A stretch of 64,000 nt of DNA from NCBI GenBank assembly GCA_025210345.1, contig JAOARX010000032.1, forward strand, positions 62,001 through 126,000, read 5' to 3'. The stretch comes from Pelagimonas sp. Its GTDB lineage: Bacteria; Pseudomonadota; Alphaproteobacteria; Rhodobacterales; Rhodobacteraceae. Position 1 is the first letter of the stretch. Every line of letters starts with the position of its first letter. Under the pieces are notes generated by a model that ran no database searches, was not told the DNA's origin, and saw nothing but the letters and a program-made list of their open reading frames with translations. This document shows, in pieces, positions 18,194-25,968 of this stretch. A program made the position numbers and the translations under genes.

Positions 18194-19057
18194 TCAGTTG
18201 CGCCCCGGATCATGCCCGCGAAAAATGCGCGCCAGGCCGATCATCTCTTCCAATGCTGCGATCCGGTCAGAGCTTGGCATACGGCTTTGAATATCTGCGA
18301 CCAGGGCCTCGATCAGAAAATGGATCGTCAAGGTCGAATCCCAGCTTGAAGGCACCTCAACCATGGTTCGAAAACAATGGCTTGCGTGCTGTTCAATCGG
18401 CGAGCCCCATTGATCGGTGATCAACACGATGGTCCCCCCCTGCCCGGCCACCAACCCGGCCAGTCGTTCCAGCTGTTTTTCATAGCGCCGTATGTCAAAC
18501 ACCACCAACACCGCGTTTTCGTCCATGTCCAAAACCGCCTGGGGCCAGACACTGGGGGACGAATCCAAAAGCGAAACTCCGCGCCGAATGATCTGAAGGT
18601 GGTTGAAAAAGTGGTGCGCGCTTGAGCGCGTTATGCGCCCCCCCAACAGGTAAATCTGGCGCGCTGGATCCGACAAAAGCTTGGCCACACGATCGAATTC
18701 CACGGGATCAAGCCGATCCAATGTTCCGTTCAAATTCTGGGAAACCGCCCGCGCAAAGCGGCTGATCAAATGGGATTCACTGCCCTCTTTCTCAGCGGTT
18801 TCGAGTTTGGCCAAGGGCTGCTTGACCCGCGCGGCAACCTCTTCGCGCATGCTGTCCTGGAAATCGGAAAACCCATCAAACCCCAGTTTGCGCGCCAAAC
18901 GCACAACGGATGCGGTCGACACATCCGCGCTTTCGGCCAAACGCGTGATCGACTGCAGGCCAACCACAAGAGAATCGTCCAGAAGTGTCGCCGCCAATCG
19001 TCGTTCGGCCGCAGTCAGATTCGGCTGCTGATCTCGAAGCATGTCGCGAATGAGCAT
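18194..19057 (-). CDS. MurR/RpiR family transcriptional regulator
   Basis: A 287-residue two-domain regulator. Residues about 1-80 form the RpiR helix-turn-helix (LTAAERRLAATLLDD, LAESADVSTASVVRLARKLGFDGFSDFQ). Residues about 125-260 form a SIS domain (IYLLGGRITRSSAHHFFNHLQ, ENAVLVVFDIRRYEKQLERLAGLVAGQGGTIVLITDQ) expected to bind a phosphosugar-like or other small effector. It is divergent from the amidohydrolase-TRAP-GS-ALDH-ADH operon, separated by 153 bases carrying a perfect inverted repeat, so it probably controls that operon. The effector is unknown. Confidence 0.88.
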   Translation of the reverse strand: MLIRDMLRDQQPNLTAAERRLAATLLDDSLVVGLQSITRLAESADVSTASVVRLARKLGFDGFSDFQDSMREEVAARVKQPLAKLETAEKEGSESHLISRFARAVSQNLNGTLDRLDPVEFDRVAKLLSDPARQIYLLGGRITRSSAHHFFNHLQIIRRGVSLLDSSPSVWPQAVLDMDENAVLVVFDIRRYEKQLERLAGLVAGQGGTIVLITDQWGSPIEQHASHCFRTMVEVPSSWDSTLTIHFLIEALVADIQSRMPSSDRIAALEEMIGLARIFRGHDPGRN

Positions 19058-19089
19058 TTTCTAAGCACCCCTGTTTCGAAGTTTAGCCA

Positions 19090-19102
19090 GTCTATTCTAG
19101 AC
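19090..19102. promoter_or_regulatory. candidate RpiR operator, GTCTA-TTC-TAGAC
   Basis: A perfect 5-3-5 inverted repeat lies in the divergent gap 33 bases upstream of the rpiR-type start and about 110 bases before the amidohydrolase gene. A TTGACA hexamer at 19127-19132, a possible -35 for the plus-strand operon, is nearby but has no good -10. Assignment to the regulator rests on position only. Confidence 0.35.
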
Positions 19103-19210
19103 CATACGTTAAAAAAAGAAACAATATTGACAGATGCGCCGACTCTGTAGTGATCTTTACACAATTACGATGAGGGCGGCCAAGCACCGCAGGGCCACGG
19201 GGGACAATAC

Positions 19211-19990
19211 ATGACACAGCGTGAAGATCTGGCCTGGCCTGCTGTGGCGGTCTATGGCCTCGATGGTCAGGCTCCGATCGTCTTGATTTGTGAACACGCG
19301 TCGCGTTTCATCCCGCCTGATCTGAACGGATTGGGCGCAAGCGAAGCGGCGCAAAATGCGCATGTGGCGTATGACATCGGCGCGATGGAGCTGGCGCAAA
19401 GGATGTCGGCGCGGCTTGGGGCGCCTTTGGTTGCAGGCCAGATTTCGCGTCTGGTCTATGACTGCAATCGCCCGCTTGAGGCCGCCGATTGTATCCCCGG
19501 CACCAGTGAAGTCTTTTCAATTCCGGGAAATGAAGCCTTGCCGCAGGTCACCCGCAAAGCGCGGTTTGATCAGGTTCACACCCCATTTCATGCCGCCGTA
19601 CACCAGGTGATTGATACACAAATGCACCGCTGCGCCACCCCGATCACATTGGTCACGCTGCACAGTTTCACCCCGGTCTTCAAAGGTGTTCGACGCAGCG
19701 TTGAAATCGGGTTCCTGCACCACGACGCAGGCGCTCTTGCCCGCGCGGCAACCGAAATCGAAGCCAATCGCGGAGCCTATAACGCCCAGGTCAACGCCCC
19801 CTATTCCGCCAGCGACGGAGTCACCTATAGCCTGCAAAAACATGGGGATGCGCGCGGGCTGGCATCGGTCATGGTCGAGGTTCGAAATGATCTGATCGAC
19901 ACGGTCGCCAAGGCGGAAAAGGTGGCGGATCATCTGTCCGAAACCCTGCTGGCGGCCATCGCGAAAACACAACAGGAGGCAATCGCATGA
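19211..19990 (+). CDS. N-formylglutamate amidohydrolase family enzyme
   Basis: A 259-residue zinc-dependent amidohydrolase. IVLICEHASRFIP (about residues 23-35), AYDIGAMELAQ, GQISRLVYDCNRPL and TLVTLHSFTPVFKGVRR are the family's conserved blocks, with His/Glu metal ligands in CEHAS and LHS. Classical members split N-formylglutamate in histidine degradation, but no hut gene is here. Placement in an operon with a glutamine synthetase-like ligase suggests it may instead cleave a glutamyl amide. Its stop overlaps the dctQ start by 4 bases, so it is the first gene of the transporter operon. Confidence 0.82.
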   Translation: MTQREDLAWPAVAVYGLDGQAPIVLICEHASRFIPPDLNGLGASEAAQNAHVAYDIGAMELAQRMSARLGAPLVAGQISRLVYDCNRPLEAADCIPGTSEVFSIPGNEALPQVTRKARFDQVHTPFHAAVHQVIDTQMHRCATPITLVTLHSFTPVFKGVRRSVEIGFLHHDAGALARAATEIEANRGAYNAQVNAPYSASDGVTYSLQKHGDARGLASVMVEVRNDLIDTVAKAEKVADHLSETLLAAIAKTQQEAIA

Positions 19991-20505
19991 GCCTGCTCAA
20001 GCGCTATATCGCCTTGGTCGACCGGATCAATCGGGCAATTGGCCGGGTCGCCATGTATGGGATTTTTGTGCTTATGGCCGTGCTTTTGTGGTCATCCATC
20101 TCAAAGACCTTTTTCAACCCGTCGCTCTGGACCCTGGAAATGGCCCAGTTCCTGATGGTCGGATACTACATCCTGGGCGGCCCCTATTCGATCCAGATGG
20201 GTTCGAACGTGCGCATGGACCTGCTGTATGGCGAATGGTCGGCGCGGCGCAAGGCGGCGGTGGACATTGTCACGGTTTGTTTTTTGATCTTCTACCTGGG
20301 GGTGCTGCTTTGGGGCGGCATCGACAGCACCGAATACAGTTTCAAATATGGTGGCGAGCGCAGCCCAACCGCCTGGCGCCCCTATATGTGGCCGATCAAA
20401 GTGGTCATGTGCGTTGGCATCACCTTGATGCTGCTTCAGGCCATTTCCGAATTGTTCAAAGATATCCTGCGCTTGCGCGGCGAAGAGGTGCCCCATGTCG
20501 TATGA
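19987..20505 (+). CDS. dctQ: TRAP transporter small permease
   Basis: A 172-residue protein with four membrane helices: the DctQ subunit of a sodium-coupled TRAP transporter. WTLEMAQFLMVGYYILGGPYSIQMGSNVRMDLLY is the typical conserved core, in which a family-specific E...Q and G...VR pattern appears. It overlaps the amidohydrolase gene (ATGA) and the dctM gene (11 bases). Confidence 0.93.
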   Translation: MSLLKRYIALVDRINRAIGRVAMYGIFVLMAVLLWSSISKTFFNPSLWTLEMAQFLMVGYYILGGPYSIQMGSNVRMDLLYGEWSARRKAAVDIVTVCFLIFYLGVLLWGGIDSTEYSFKYGGERSPTAWRPYMWPIKVVMCVGITLMLLQAISELFKDILRLRGEEVPHVV

Positions 20506-21820
20506 AATGATCGCCATCTTCATGTTCGCCACCATGATGGCCATGCTGCTGACCGGGCAGCGGGTGTTCGGGGCCATCGGCTTTGTCGCGGTGATTGCGG
20601 CGCTGGCGCTTTGGGGTGACCGGGGGGGCTATGATCTGGCGTTCTCCAGCGCGATGAAGCTGATGAAATGGTATCCGCTGCTGACCCTGCCAATGTTCAT
20701 TTTCATGGGCTATGTCTTGTCGGAATCCAAGATCGCGGATGATCTTTATAAGATGTTCCACGTCTGGATGGGCGGGTTGCGCGGTGGTTTGGCCATCGGG
20801 ACGATCGGCCTGATGGTGCTGATTTCCGCCATGAACGGCCTGTCCGTTGCGGGCATGGCCATTGGCGCGACCATCGCGCTGCCTGAATTGCTGAAACGGA
20901 ACTATGACAAACGCATGGTCACCGGGGTGATCCAGGCGGGGTCAAGCCTTGGGATTCTTGTTCCACCCTCGGTTGTGCTAGTTCTCTATGCGATGATCGC
21001 GCGCCAGCCGGTTGGCCAGCTGTGGCTGGCGGGGATTGTCCCCGGGTTGATGATGGCCGCGATGTTCATCGCCTATATCGCCATTCGCTGCCGGATCAAT
21101 CCGGATCTGGGTCCGGCCCTGCCCCCCGAAGACCGCGCGATGCCGCGTGCGGAAAAGCTGCGATTGTTGCGCGCGGGCCTGCTGCCCATCGGGATCTTCG
21201 CGGCGATGATGGTGCCCTTTGTCAATGGCTGGACCTCGCTGGTCGAAAGCTCGGCCATCGGGGCGCTGACCGCCTTTGTCGCGGCCGTCGCCAAGGGCCG
21301 CATGACCCGCGAAGTGTTCGAGGTTTCGGTCCGTCAGACGCTGGGCATCACCTGCATGTTCATGTGGATTATCCTTGCAGCCCTGGCCTTTGGCGCGGTG
21401 TTTGACGGGCTGGGCGCGGTCAAGGCGATTGAATCCCTGTTCACGGAAAAGCTGGGGTTGGACCCCTGGATGATCCTGATCCTGATGCAGCTGAGCTTTA
21501 TCCTCATGGGGACATTCCTGGACGACACCGCCATGCTGGTGATCGTCGCGCCGCTCTATGTGCCCTTGGTCAAGGCGCTTGGGTTTGATCTGATCTGGTA
21601 CGGCGTGCTGTACACGATCACAACCCAGATCGCCTATATGACCCCACCCTTTGGCTACAACCTGTTCTTGATGCGCGCCATGGCCCCGCCGCAGATCACG
21701 CTTCGGGATATTTACGGCTCGATCCTGCCCTTTGTGATGGTGATGGTTCTGGCGCTGACGCTGGTCATGCTGATGCCCGAAATCGCCCTATGGTTGCCGG
21801 GCTATGTCTATGGAAACTGA
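20495..21820 (+). CDS. dctM: TRAP transporter large permease
   Basis: A 441-residue DctM subunit with about twelve membrane helices, forming the transport channel. Visible family features are LLTGQRVFGAIGFVAV, PLLTLPMFIFMGYVLS, NGLSVAGMAIGATIALPELLKRNYDKRM, GSSLGILVPPSVVLVLYAM, and the second-half repeat with FLDDTAMLVIVAPLYVPL and TPPFGYNLFLMRA. Length is standard. The substrate is set by the separate binding protein encoded downstream. Confidence 0.95.
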   Translation: MSYEMIAIFMFATMMAMLLTGQRVFGAIGFVAVIAALALWGDRGGYDLAFSSAMKLMKWYPLLTLPMFIFMGYVLSESKIADDLYKMFHVWMGGLRGGLAIGTIGLMVLISAMNGLSVAGMAIGATIALPELLKRNYDKRMVTGVIQAGSSLGILVPPSVVLVLYAMIARQPVGQLWLAGIVPGLMMAAMFIAYIAIRCRINPDLGPALPPEDRAMPRAEKLRLLRAGLLPIGIFAAMMVPFVNGWTSLVESSAIGALTAFVAAVAKGRMTREVFEVSVRQTLGITCMFMWIILAALAFGAVFDGLGAVKAIESLFTEKLGLDPWMILILMQLSFILMGTFLDDTAMLVIVAPLYVPLVKALGFDLIWYGVLYTITTQIAYMTPPFGYNLFLMRAMAPPQITLRDIYGSILPFVMVMVLALTLVMLMPEIALWLPGYVYGN

Positions 21821-21879
21821 TAATCGGGACTACGTTCACGAGAGAACTCAACAGAACCTCATACGGAATAACCAGAAGA

Positions 21880-21894
21880 CCGGGCCCAACCCGG
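21880..21894 (+). promoter_or_regulatory. intercistronic stem-loop before dctP
   Basis: CCGGG (21880-21884) and CCCGG (21890-21894) can pair around CCCAA in the 105-base gap between dctM and dctP. No T run follows, so it is more likely an mRNA processing or stabilising element than a terminator. Confidence 0.35.
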
Positions 21895-21925
21895 CGCTGA
21901 TCCCAACTGAAGAGAGGAAACTCAA

Positions 21926-22957
21926 ATGACCACAAGACGTAAGTTTTTGGCCGGTGCCGCCGTCGCCCCGGCGGCTGCGCTGGCCACCCCGGCGCTTGCC
22001 AGCGGCAAAATCAAATGGCGCATGCAGACCTATGCGGGCGCGGCCCTGGCCGAGCATGTGATCGACCCGGCGATCAAAAAGTTCAACACCATCGCCGGCG
22101 ACCGCATGGAAATCGAACTGTTCTACGCCGACCAGCTTGTCCCCACCGGCGAGTTGTTCCAGGCCATGCAGCGCGGCACGATTGACGCGGTGCAATCCGA
22201 TGATGACTCCATGGCGTCGCCCACCGATGTCACCGTGTTCGGCGGCTATTTCCCCTTTGCTTCGCGGTACTCGCTGGATGTGCCGGTGCTGTTCAACCAA
22301 TACGGCCTGAACGAAATCTGGGACGAGGAATACTCCAAGGTTGGCGTCAAACACATCAGCGCGGGGTCTTGGGACCCCTGCCATTTCGCCACCAAAGACC
22401 CGATCCGCAGCCTTGCGGACCTCAAGGGCAAGCGCGTCTTTACCTTCCCCACCGCGGGCCGCTTCCTCAGCCAGTTTGGCGTGGTTCCGGTGTCGCTCCC
22501 ATGGGAAGACATCGAGGTCGCCGTGCAAACCGGCGAGCTGGACGGCATCGCATGGTCCGGCATCACAGAGGACTATACCGTTGGCTGGGCCGATGTGACC
22601 AACTACTTCCTGACCAACAATATTTCCGGCGCATGGGCGGGCAGCTTCTTTGCCAATATGGAGCGCTGGAACGAACTGCCAGAAGACCTGCAAACCCTGT
22701 TCCGCGTCTGCTGTGACCAGTCGCACTATTATCGCCAGTGGTGGTATTGGGGCGGCGAGGCCAACCTGCGCGTCAACGGCACCAAGATGGAGCTGACCTC
22801 GATCCCGGACGAAGAATGGGCCCAGGTCGAAGCCGCAGCGCTGGAGTTCTGGGAAGAGATCGCATCGGAAAGCCCAACCAAGGCCAAGGTTGTCGAGATC
22901 TTCAAAAAGTACAACGCCGACATGCAAAAAGCGGGCCGCCCGTATCGCTACGGCTAA
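21926..22957 (+). CDS. dctP: TRAP transporter substrate-binding protein
   Basis: A 343-residue periplasmic solute receptor. The N-terminus TTRRKFLAGAAVAPAA resembles a Tat-type signal with a twin Arg, cleaved near ALASGK. The mature part begins with KIKWRMQTYAG and continues with ELFYADQLVPTGELFQAMQRGTIDAV, and LKGKRVFTFPTAGRFLSQFGVVPVSLPWEDIEVAVQTGELDGI, the usual DctP pattern with the ligand-carboxylate Arg in the GR(F) region. It follows dctM after 105 bases and a small stem-loop, and precedes the GS-like gene after a perfect 10-bp hairpin. The ligand is probably a carboxylate or amino compound handled by the downstream enzymes. Confidence 0.92.
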   Translation: MTTRRKFLAGAAVAPAAALATPALASGKIKWRMQTYAGAALAEHVIDPAIKKFNTIAGDRMEIELFYADQLVPTGELFQAMQRGTIDAVQSDDDSMASPTDVTVFGGYFPFASRYSLDVPVLFNQYGLNEIWDEEYSKVGVKHISAGSWDPCHFATKDPIRSLADLKGKRVFTFPTAGRFLSQFGVVPVSLPWEDIEVAVQTGELDGIAWSGITEDYTVGWADVTNYFLTNNISGAWAGSFFANMERWNELPEDLQTLFRVCCDQSHYYRQWWYWGGEANLRVNGTKMELTSIPDEEWAQVEAAALEFWEEIASESPTKAKVVEIFKKYNADMQKAGRPYRYG

Positions 22958-22964
22958 AGAACCT

Positions 22965-22994
22965 GGTCTGGCCCGTCATGGGATGGGCCAGACC
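22965..22994 (+). promoter_or_regulatory. intercistronic 10-bp hairpin between dctP and the GS-like gene
   Basis: GGTCTGGCCC (22965-22974) pairs perfectly with GGGCCAGACC (22985-22994) around a ten-base loop, directly after the dctP stop. The following bases are CCAACACG, not a T run, so it should act as an mRNA 3'-end stabiliser or partial attenuator giving more binding protein than enzyme. Confidence 0.5.
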
Positions 22995-23042
22995 CCAACA
23001 CGCGACGCCCGGCAAGGGGCGCATCAATCAAAAGGTCGCAAT

Positions 23043-24395
23043 ATGCTGACATTCGAGGATCTGAAATCGCAGGTGGCTGCGGGGGATGTGGACACGGTTC
23101 TGGTCTGCCTTGTGGACATGCAGGGCCGCCTTATGGGCAAACGGTTTCACGCCGGGCATTTCGTGGCGGGCGCCTATGAGGAAACCCACTGCTGCAACTA
23201 TCTGCTGGCCACCGACCTGATGATGGGCACGCCGGATGGCTATGCCTCGACCTCATGGGAGGGGGGCTATGGCGATTACGTGATGAAACCCGACCTGTCG
23301 ACGCTGCGGCCCCTGCCCTGGCTTGAGGGCACGGTGATGGTGCTGTGCGACATCCTGGATCACCACACCCACCAAGAGGTGCCGCATTCCCCCCGCGCGA
23401 TCCTGAAAAAGCAGGTTGCCCGGCTTGAGGCCATGGGCTTTGACCCCAAGACCGCAACCGAGCTGGAGTTTTTCCTGTTTGAGAAAAGCTTTGACGAGAT
23501 CCGCAAATCGGGCTTTCGCGATCTGGCGCCGATCTCGGGCTATAACGAGGACTATCACATCCTGCAAACCTCGCGTGAGGAACATGTGATGCGCCCGATC
23601 CGCAACCATCTTTGGACGGCAGGCATCCCGATTGAGAATTCGAAAGGCGAAGCGGAAACCGGCCAGGAAGAGCTGAACATCAAATATGCCAGCGCCATGG
23701 ACACCGCCGCCTATCACACCATCGCCAAACACGCGGTCAAGGAAATCGCATGGCAGCAGGGGCATGCCGCGACCTTTCTGCCCAAGTGGCACCACGACAA
23801 GGTGGGCTCGTCCAGTCATGTGCATCAATCGCTTTGGAAAGACGGCGCCAACGCATTTTATGACGCGGAGGATGCGCTTGGCATGTCGGATCTGATGAAA
23901 GCCTACATGGCGGGTCTGCTGAAATATGCGCCCGATTACACCTATTTCATGGCGCCCTATATCAACTCGTACAAACGCTTTATGAAAGGCACCTTTGCGC
24001 CCACGCGGATCATCTGGTCGGTGGACAACCGCACCGCGGGCTTCCGCCTGTGTGGCGACGGCACCAAGGCGGTGCGGGTCGAGTGCCGCATTCCGGGCTC
24101 TGACATGAACCCCTATCTGGCGATGGCGGGCATGCTGGCGGCCGGGATCGCGGGCATCGAAGAGGGTCTTGAATTGCAGGCGCCGGCCACCGGTGATGTG
24201 TATCAAGGCGAAACCGGCATGATCCCCGGCACTCTCAAATCGGCCGGTGCGGCGCTCAGGTCCTCGGCCATGCTGCGTGCGGCCATGGGGGATGCGGTGG
24301 TGGACCACTATGCCCGCGCCGCCGAAGTGGAAATCGAAGAGTTCGAGCGCGTCGTGACCGATTGGGAAATCGCGCGCGGGTTTGAGTTGGCGTAA
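23043..24395 (+). CDS. glutamine synthetase-like gamma-glutamyl-amide ligase
   Basis: A 450-residue member of the glutamine synthetase superfamily, ATP-dependent. Conserved catalytic blocks are TELEFFLFEKS (metal-binding Glu), a second Glu set in GEAETGQEELNIKYASA, HVHQSLWKDG, the ATP/glutamate segment YINSYKRFMKGTFAPT, and the Arg-rich closing block NRTAGFRLCGDGTKAVRVECRIPGSDMNPYLAMAGML. It resembles PuuA/IpuC/GlnA4-type enzymes, which join glutamate to amines, more than ammonia-assimilating GlnA. Neighbours (amidohydrolase, TRAP transporter, ALDH, Fe-ADH) support a catabolic ligase. AAGG at 23030-23033 supports ATG 23043. The amine substrate is not known. Confidence 0.8.
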   Translation: MLTFEDLKSQVAAGDVDTVLVCLVDMQGRLMGKRFHAGHFVAGAYEETHCCNYLLATDLMMGTPDGYASTSWEGGYGDYVMKPDLSTLRPLPWLEGTVMVLCDILDHHTHQEVPHSPRAILKKQVARLEAMGFDPKTATELEFFLFEKSFDEIRKSGFRDLAPISGYNEDYHILQTSREEHVMRPIRNHLWTAGIPIENSKGEAETGQEELNIKYASAMDTAAYHTIAKHAVKEIAWQQGHAATFLPKWHHDKVGSSSHVHQSLWKDGANAFYDAEDALGMSDLMKAYMAGLLKYAPDYTYFMAPYINSYKRFMKGTFAPTRIIWSVDNRTAGFRLCGDGTKAVRVECRIPGSDMNPYLAMAGMLAAGIAGIEEGLELQAPATGDVYQGETGMIPGTLKSAGAALRSSAMLRAAMGDAVVDHYARAAEVEIEEFERVVTDWEIARGFELA

Positions 24396-24404
24396 AGAAC
24401 GGAT

Positions 24405-24431
24405 CGGGGCACAGCCCCGGTGCCTTAAGTT
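24405..24431 (+). promoter_or_regulatory. intercistronic hairpin before the aldehyde dehydrogenase gene
   Basis: CGGGGC (24405-24410) and GCCCCG (24414-24419) pair around ACA, about ten bases after the GS-like stop, followed at a distance by TTAAGTTTT. It could be a leaky terminator or attenuator inside the operon. Confidence 0.4.
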
Positions 24432-24485
24432 TTGTGGCAAAATATGACAGGGGCCCGTCCCTGTTTGAACAAGTGGAGCATTGGC

Positions 24486-25868
24486 ATGGGCCAGATGTTG
24501 AAATGTATCTCACCGATTGATGGAACGGTGTTTGCGGAACGCGACGTGATGCCCCTGGGCGCGGCGCGTGCTGCGGTGGACCGCGCGCGCGTGGCGCAAA
24601 AGGACTGGGCCGCGCGGCCCCTGGACGAACGGGTCGCGCTGGTGCGCGCCGGTGTCGCCGCCGTCGGAGAGATGAACGATGAAATCGTGCCCGAGCTGGC
24701 CCGGATGATGGGCCGCCCGGTGCGCTACGGAGGTGAGTTTGGCGGTTTTGACGAACGCGCCAGCCACATGGCCAGCATCGCCCACGAGGCGCTGGCCGAC
24801 ATCCAGGTGGGCGAGGACGAGACGTTCAAGCGCTATATCAAACGTATTCCCCATGGCGTTGTCTTTGTCGTCGCCCCCTGGAACTATCCCTATATGACCG
24901 CGATCAACACCGTCGCCCCCGCGCTGATTGCCGGGAATGCGGTGGTGCTGAAACACGCGACCCAAACCCTTTTGGTGGGCGAGCGAATGGTCGCGGCCTT
25001 TGCCCAGGCGGGCCTCCCGGCTGATCTGTTTCAGAACCTGTTCCTGTCACATGATGTGACCAATGATCTGATTGCAGGCAATGCTTTTGATTTTGTCAAC
25101 TTCACCGGCTCGGTCGGCGGCGGTCAGGCGATGGAACGCGCCGCCGCGGGCACATTTACCGGCGTCGGAACCGAACTGGGCGGCAAAGACCCCGGCTATG
25201 TCATGGAGGACGCGGATCTGGATGCGGCGGTGAATACGCTGATCGACGGCGCCATGTTCAATTCCGGTCAATGCTGCTGCGGGATTGAACGCATCTATGT
25301 CCACGAAAGCCTGTTTGACCAATTCGTCGCCAAGGCGGTCGAGATCGTCAAAGGCTACAAGCTTGGCAATCCCCTGGACCAAGAGACCACCCTGGGTCCG
25401 ATGGCGCATGTGCGCTTTGCCCAAGAGGTGCGCGCACAAATCGCCCAGGCCATCGCCGATGGCGCAACCGCCCATATCGCCCCCTTTGATCAGGATGACG
25501 GCGGCGCCTACCTGACCCCGCAGATCCTGACCAATGTCACCCACGACATGCGCGTCATGCGCGACGAAAGCTTTGGCCCCGTGGTGGGCATCATGCCGGT
25601 CGCTTCCGACGAAGAAGCCATCGCCTTGATGAATGACAGCGAATTCGGCCTGACCGCCTCGCTCTGGACCCAGGATCTGGATCGCGCGGCCCGGATCGGC
25701 GATCAGCTTGAAACCGGCACGGTCTTCATGAACCGCGCCGATTATCTTGATCCGGGCCTGTGCTGGACCGGCTGCAAGAACACCGGGCGCGGTGGCGGGC
25801 TGTCCATCATCGGGTTCCACAATCTAACCCGCCCCAAATCCTACCATCTGAAAAAACGCACCACCTAA
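24486..25868 (+). CDS. NAD(P)-dependent aldehyde dehydrogenase
   Basis: A 460-residue enzyme of the ALDH superfamily that oxidises an aldehyde to an acid. It has the cofactor block VVAPWNYP (about 128-135), FVNFTGSVGGGQ (Rossmann Gly turn), catalytic Glu230 in GTELGGKDPG, and the nucleophile, probably Cys264, in FNSGQCCCGIERIYV. The triple Cys is unusual but the aligned position is kept. ATG 24486 is chosen because GGAG sits at 24475-24478; ATG 24495 is a second option. Within this operon it would follow the alcohol dehydrogenase step. Confidence 0.9.
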   Translation: MGQMLKCISPIDGTVFAERDVMPLGAARAAVDRARVAQKDWAARPLDERVALVRAGVAAVGEMNDEIVPELARMMGRPVRYGGEFGGFDERASHMASIAHEALADIQVGEDETFKRYIKRIPHGVVFVVAPWNYPYMTAINTVAPALIAGNAVVLKHATQTLLVGERMVAAFAQAGLPADLFQNLFLSHDVTNDLIAGNAFDFVNFTGSVGGGQAMERAAAGTFTGVGTELGGKDPGYVMEDADLDAAVNTLIDGAMFNSGQCCCGIERIYVHESLFDQFVAKAVEIVKGYKLGNPLDQETTLGPMAHVRFAQEVRAQIAQAIADGATAHIAPFDQDDGGAYLTPQILTNVTHDMRVMRDESFGPVVGIMPVASDEEAIALMNDSEFGLTASLWTQDLDRAARIGDQLETGTVFMNRADYLDPGLCWTGCKNTGRGGGLSIIGFHNLTRPKSYHLKKRTT

Positions 25869-25889
25869 GCCGCTTCTTTGGGTCTCAAA

Positions 25890-25940
25890 TATCCCGGGGG
25901 GAATTGATCGCAGATCAAGGGGGGCCGCGCCCCCGCCCCC
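25890..25940 (+). repeat. GC-rich double-hairpin intergenic element
   Basis: Between the ALDH and ADH genes lie ATCCCGGGGGGAA, then TTGATC-GCA-GATCAA (25904-25918), then GGGGGC-CGC-GCCCCC (25920-25934). Both hairpins are perfect. The arrangement resembles the scattered GC-rich palindromic elements common in Rhodobacteraceae intergenic DNA (recalled, not searched). It could act as an mRNA stem or a REP-like repeat. Confidence 0.5.
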
Positions 25941-25968
25941 CCATCGCTTTCATCATAGGAATACGCTC

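Noticed and set aside
19211-19990. Considered as HutG of histidine degradation
   Set aside because: No other hut gene is present, and the operon context is a transporter and amine-type enzymes.
23253-24440. 395-codon minus-strand frame opposite the GS-like gene
   Set aside because: The plus strand carries all glutamine synthetase signature blocks.
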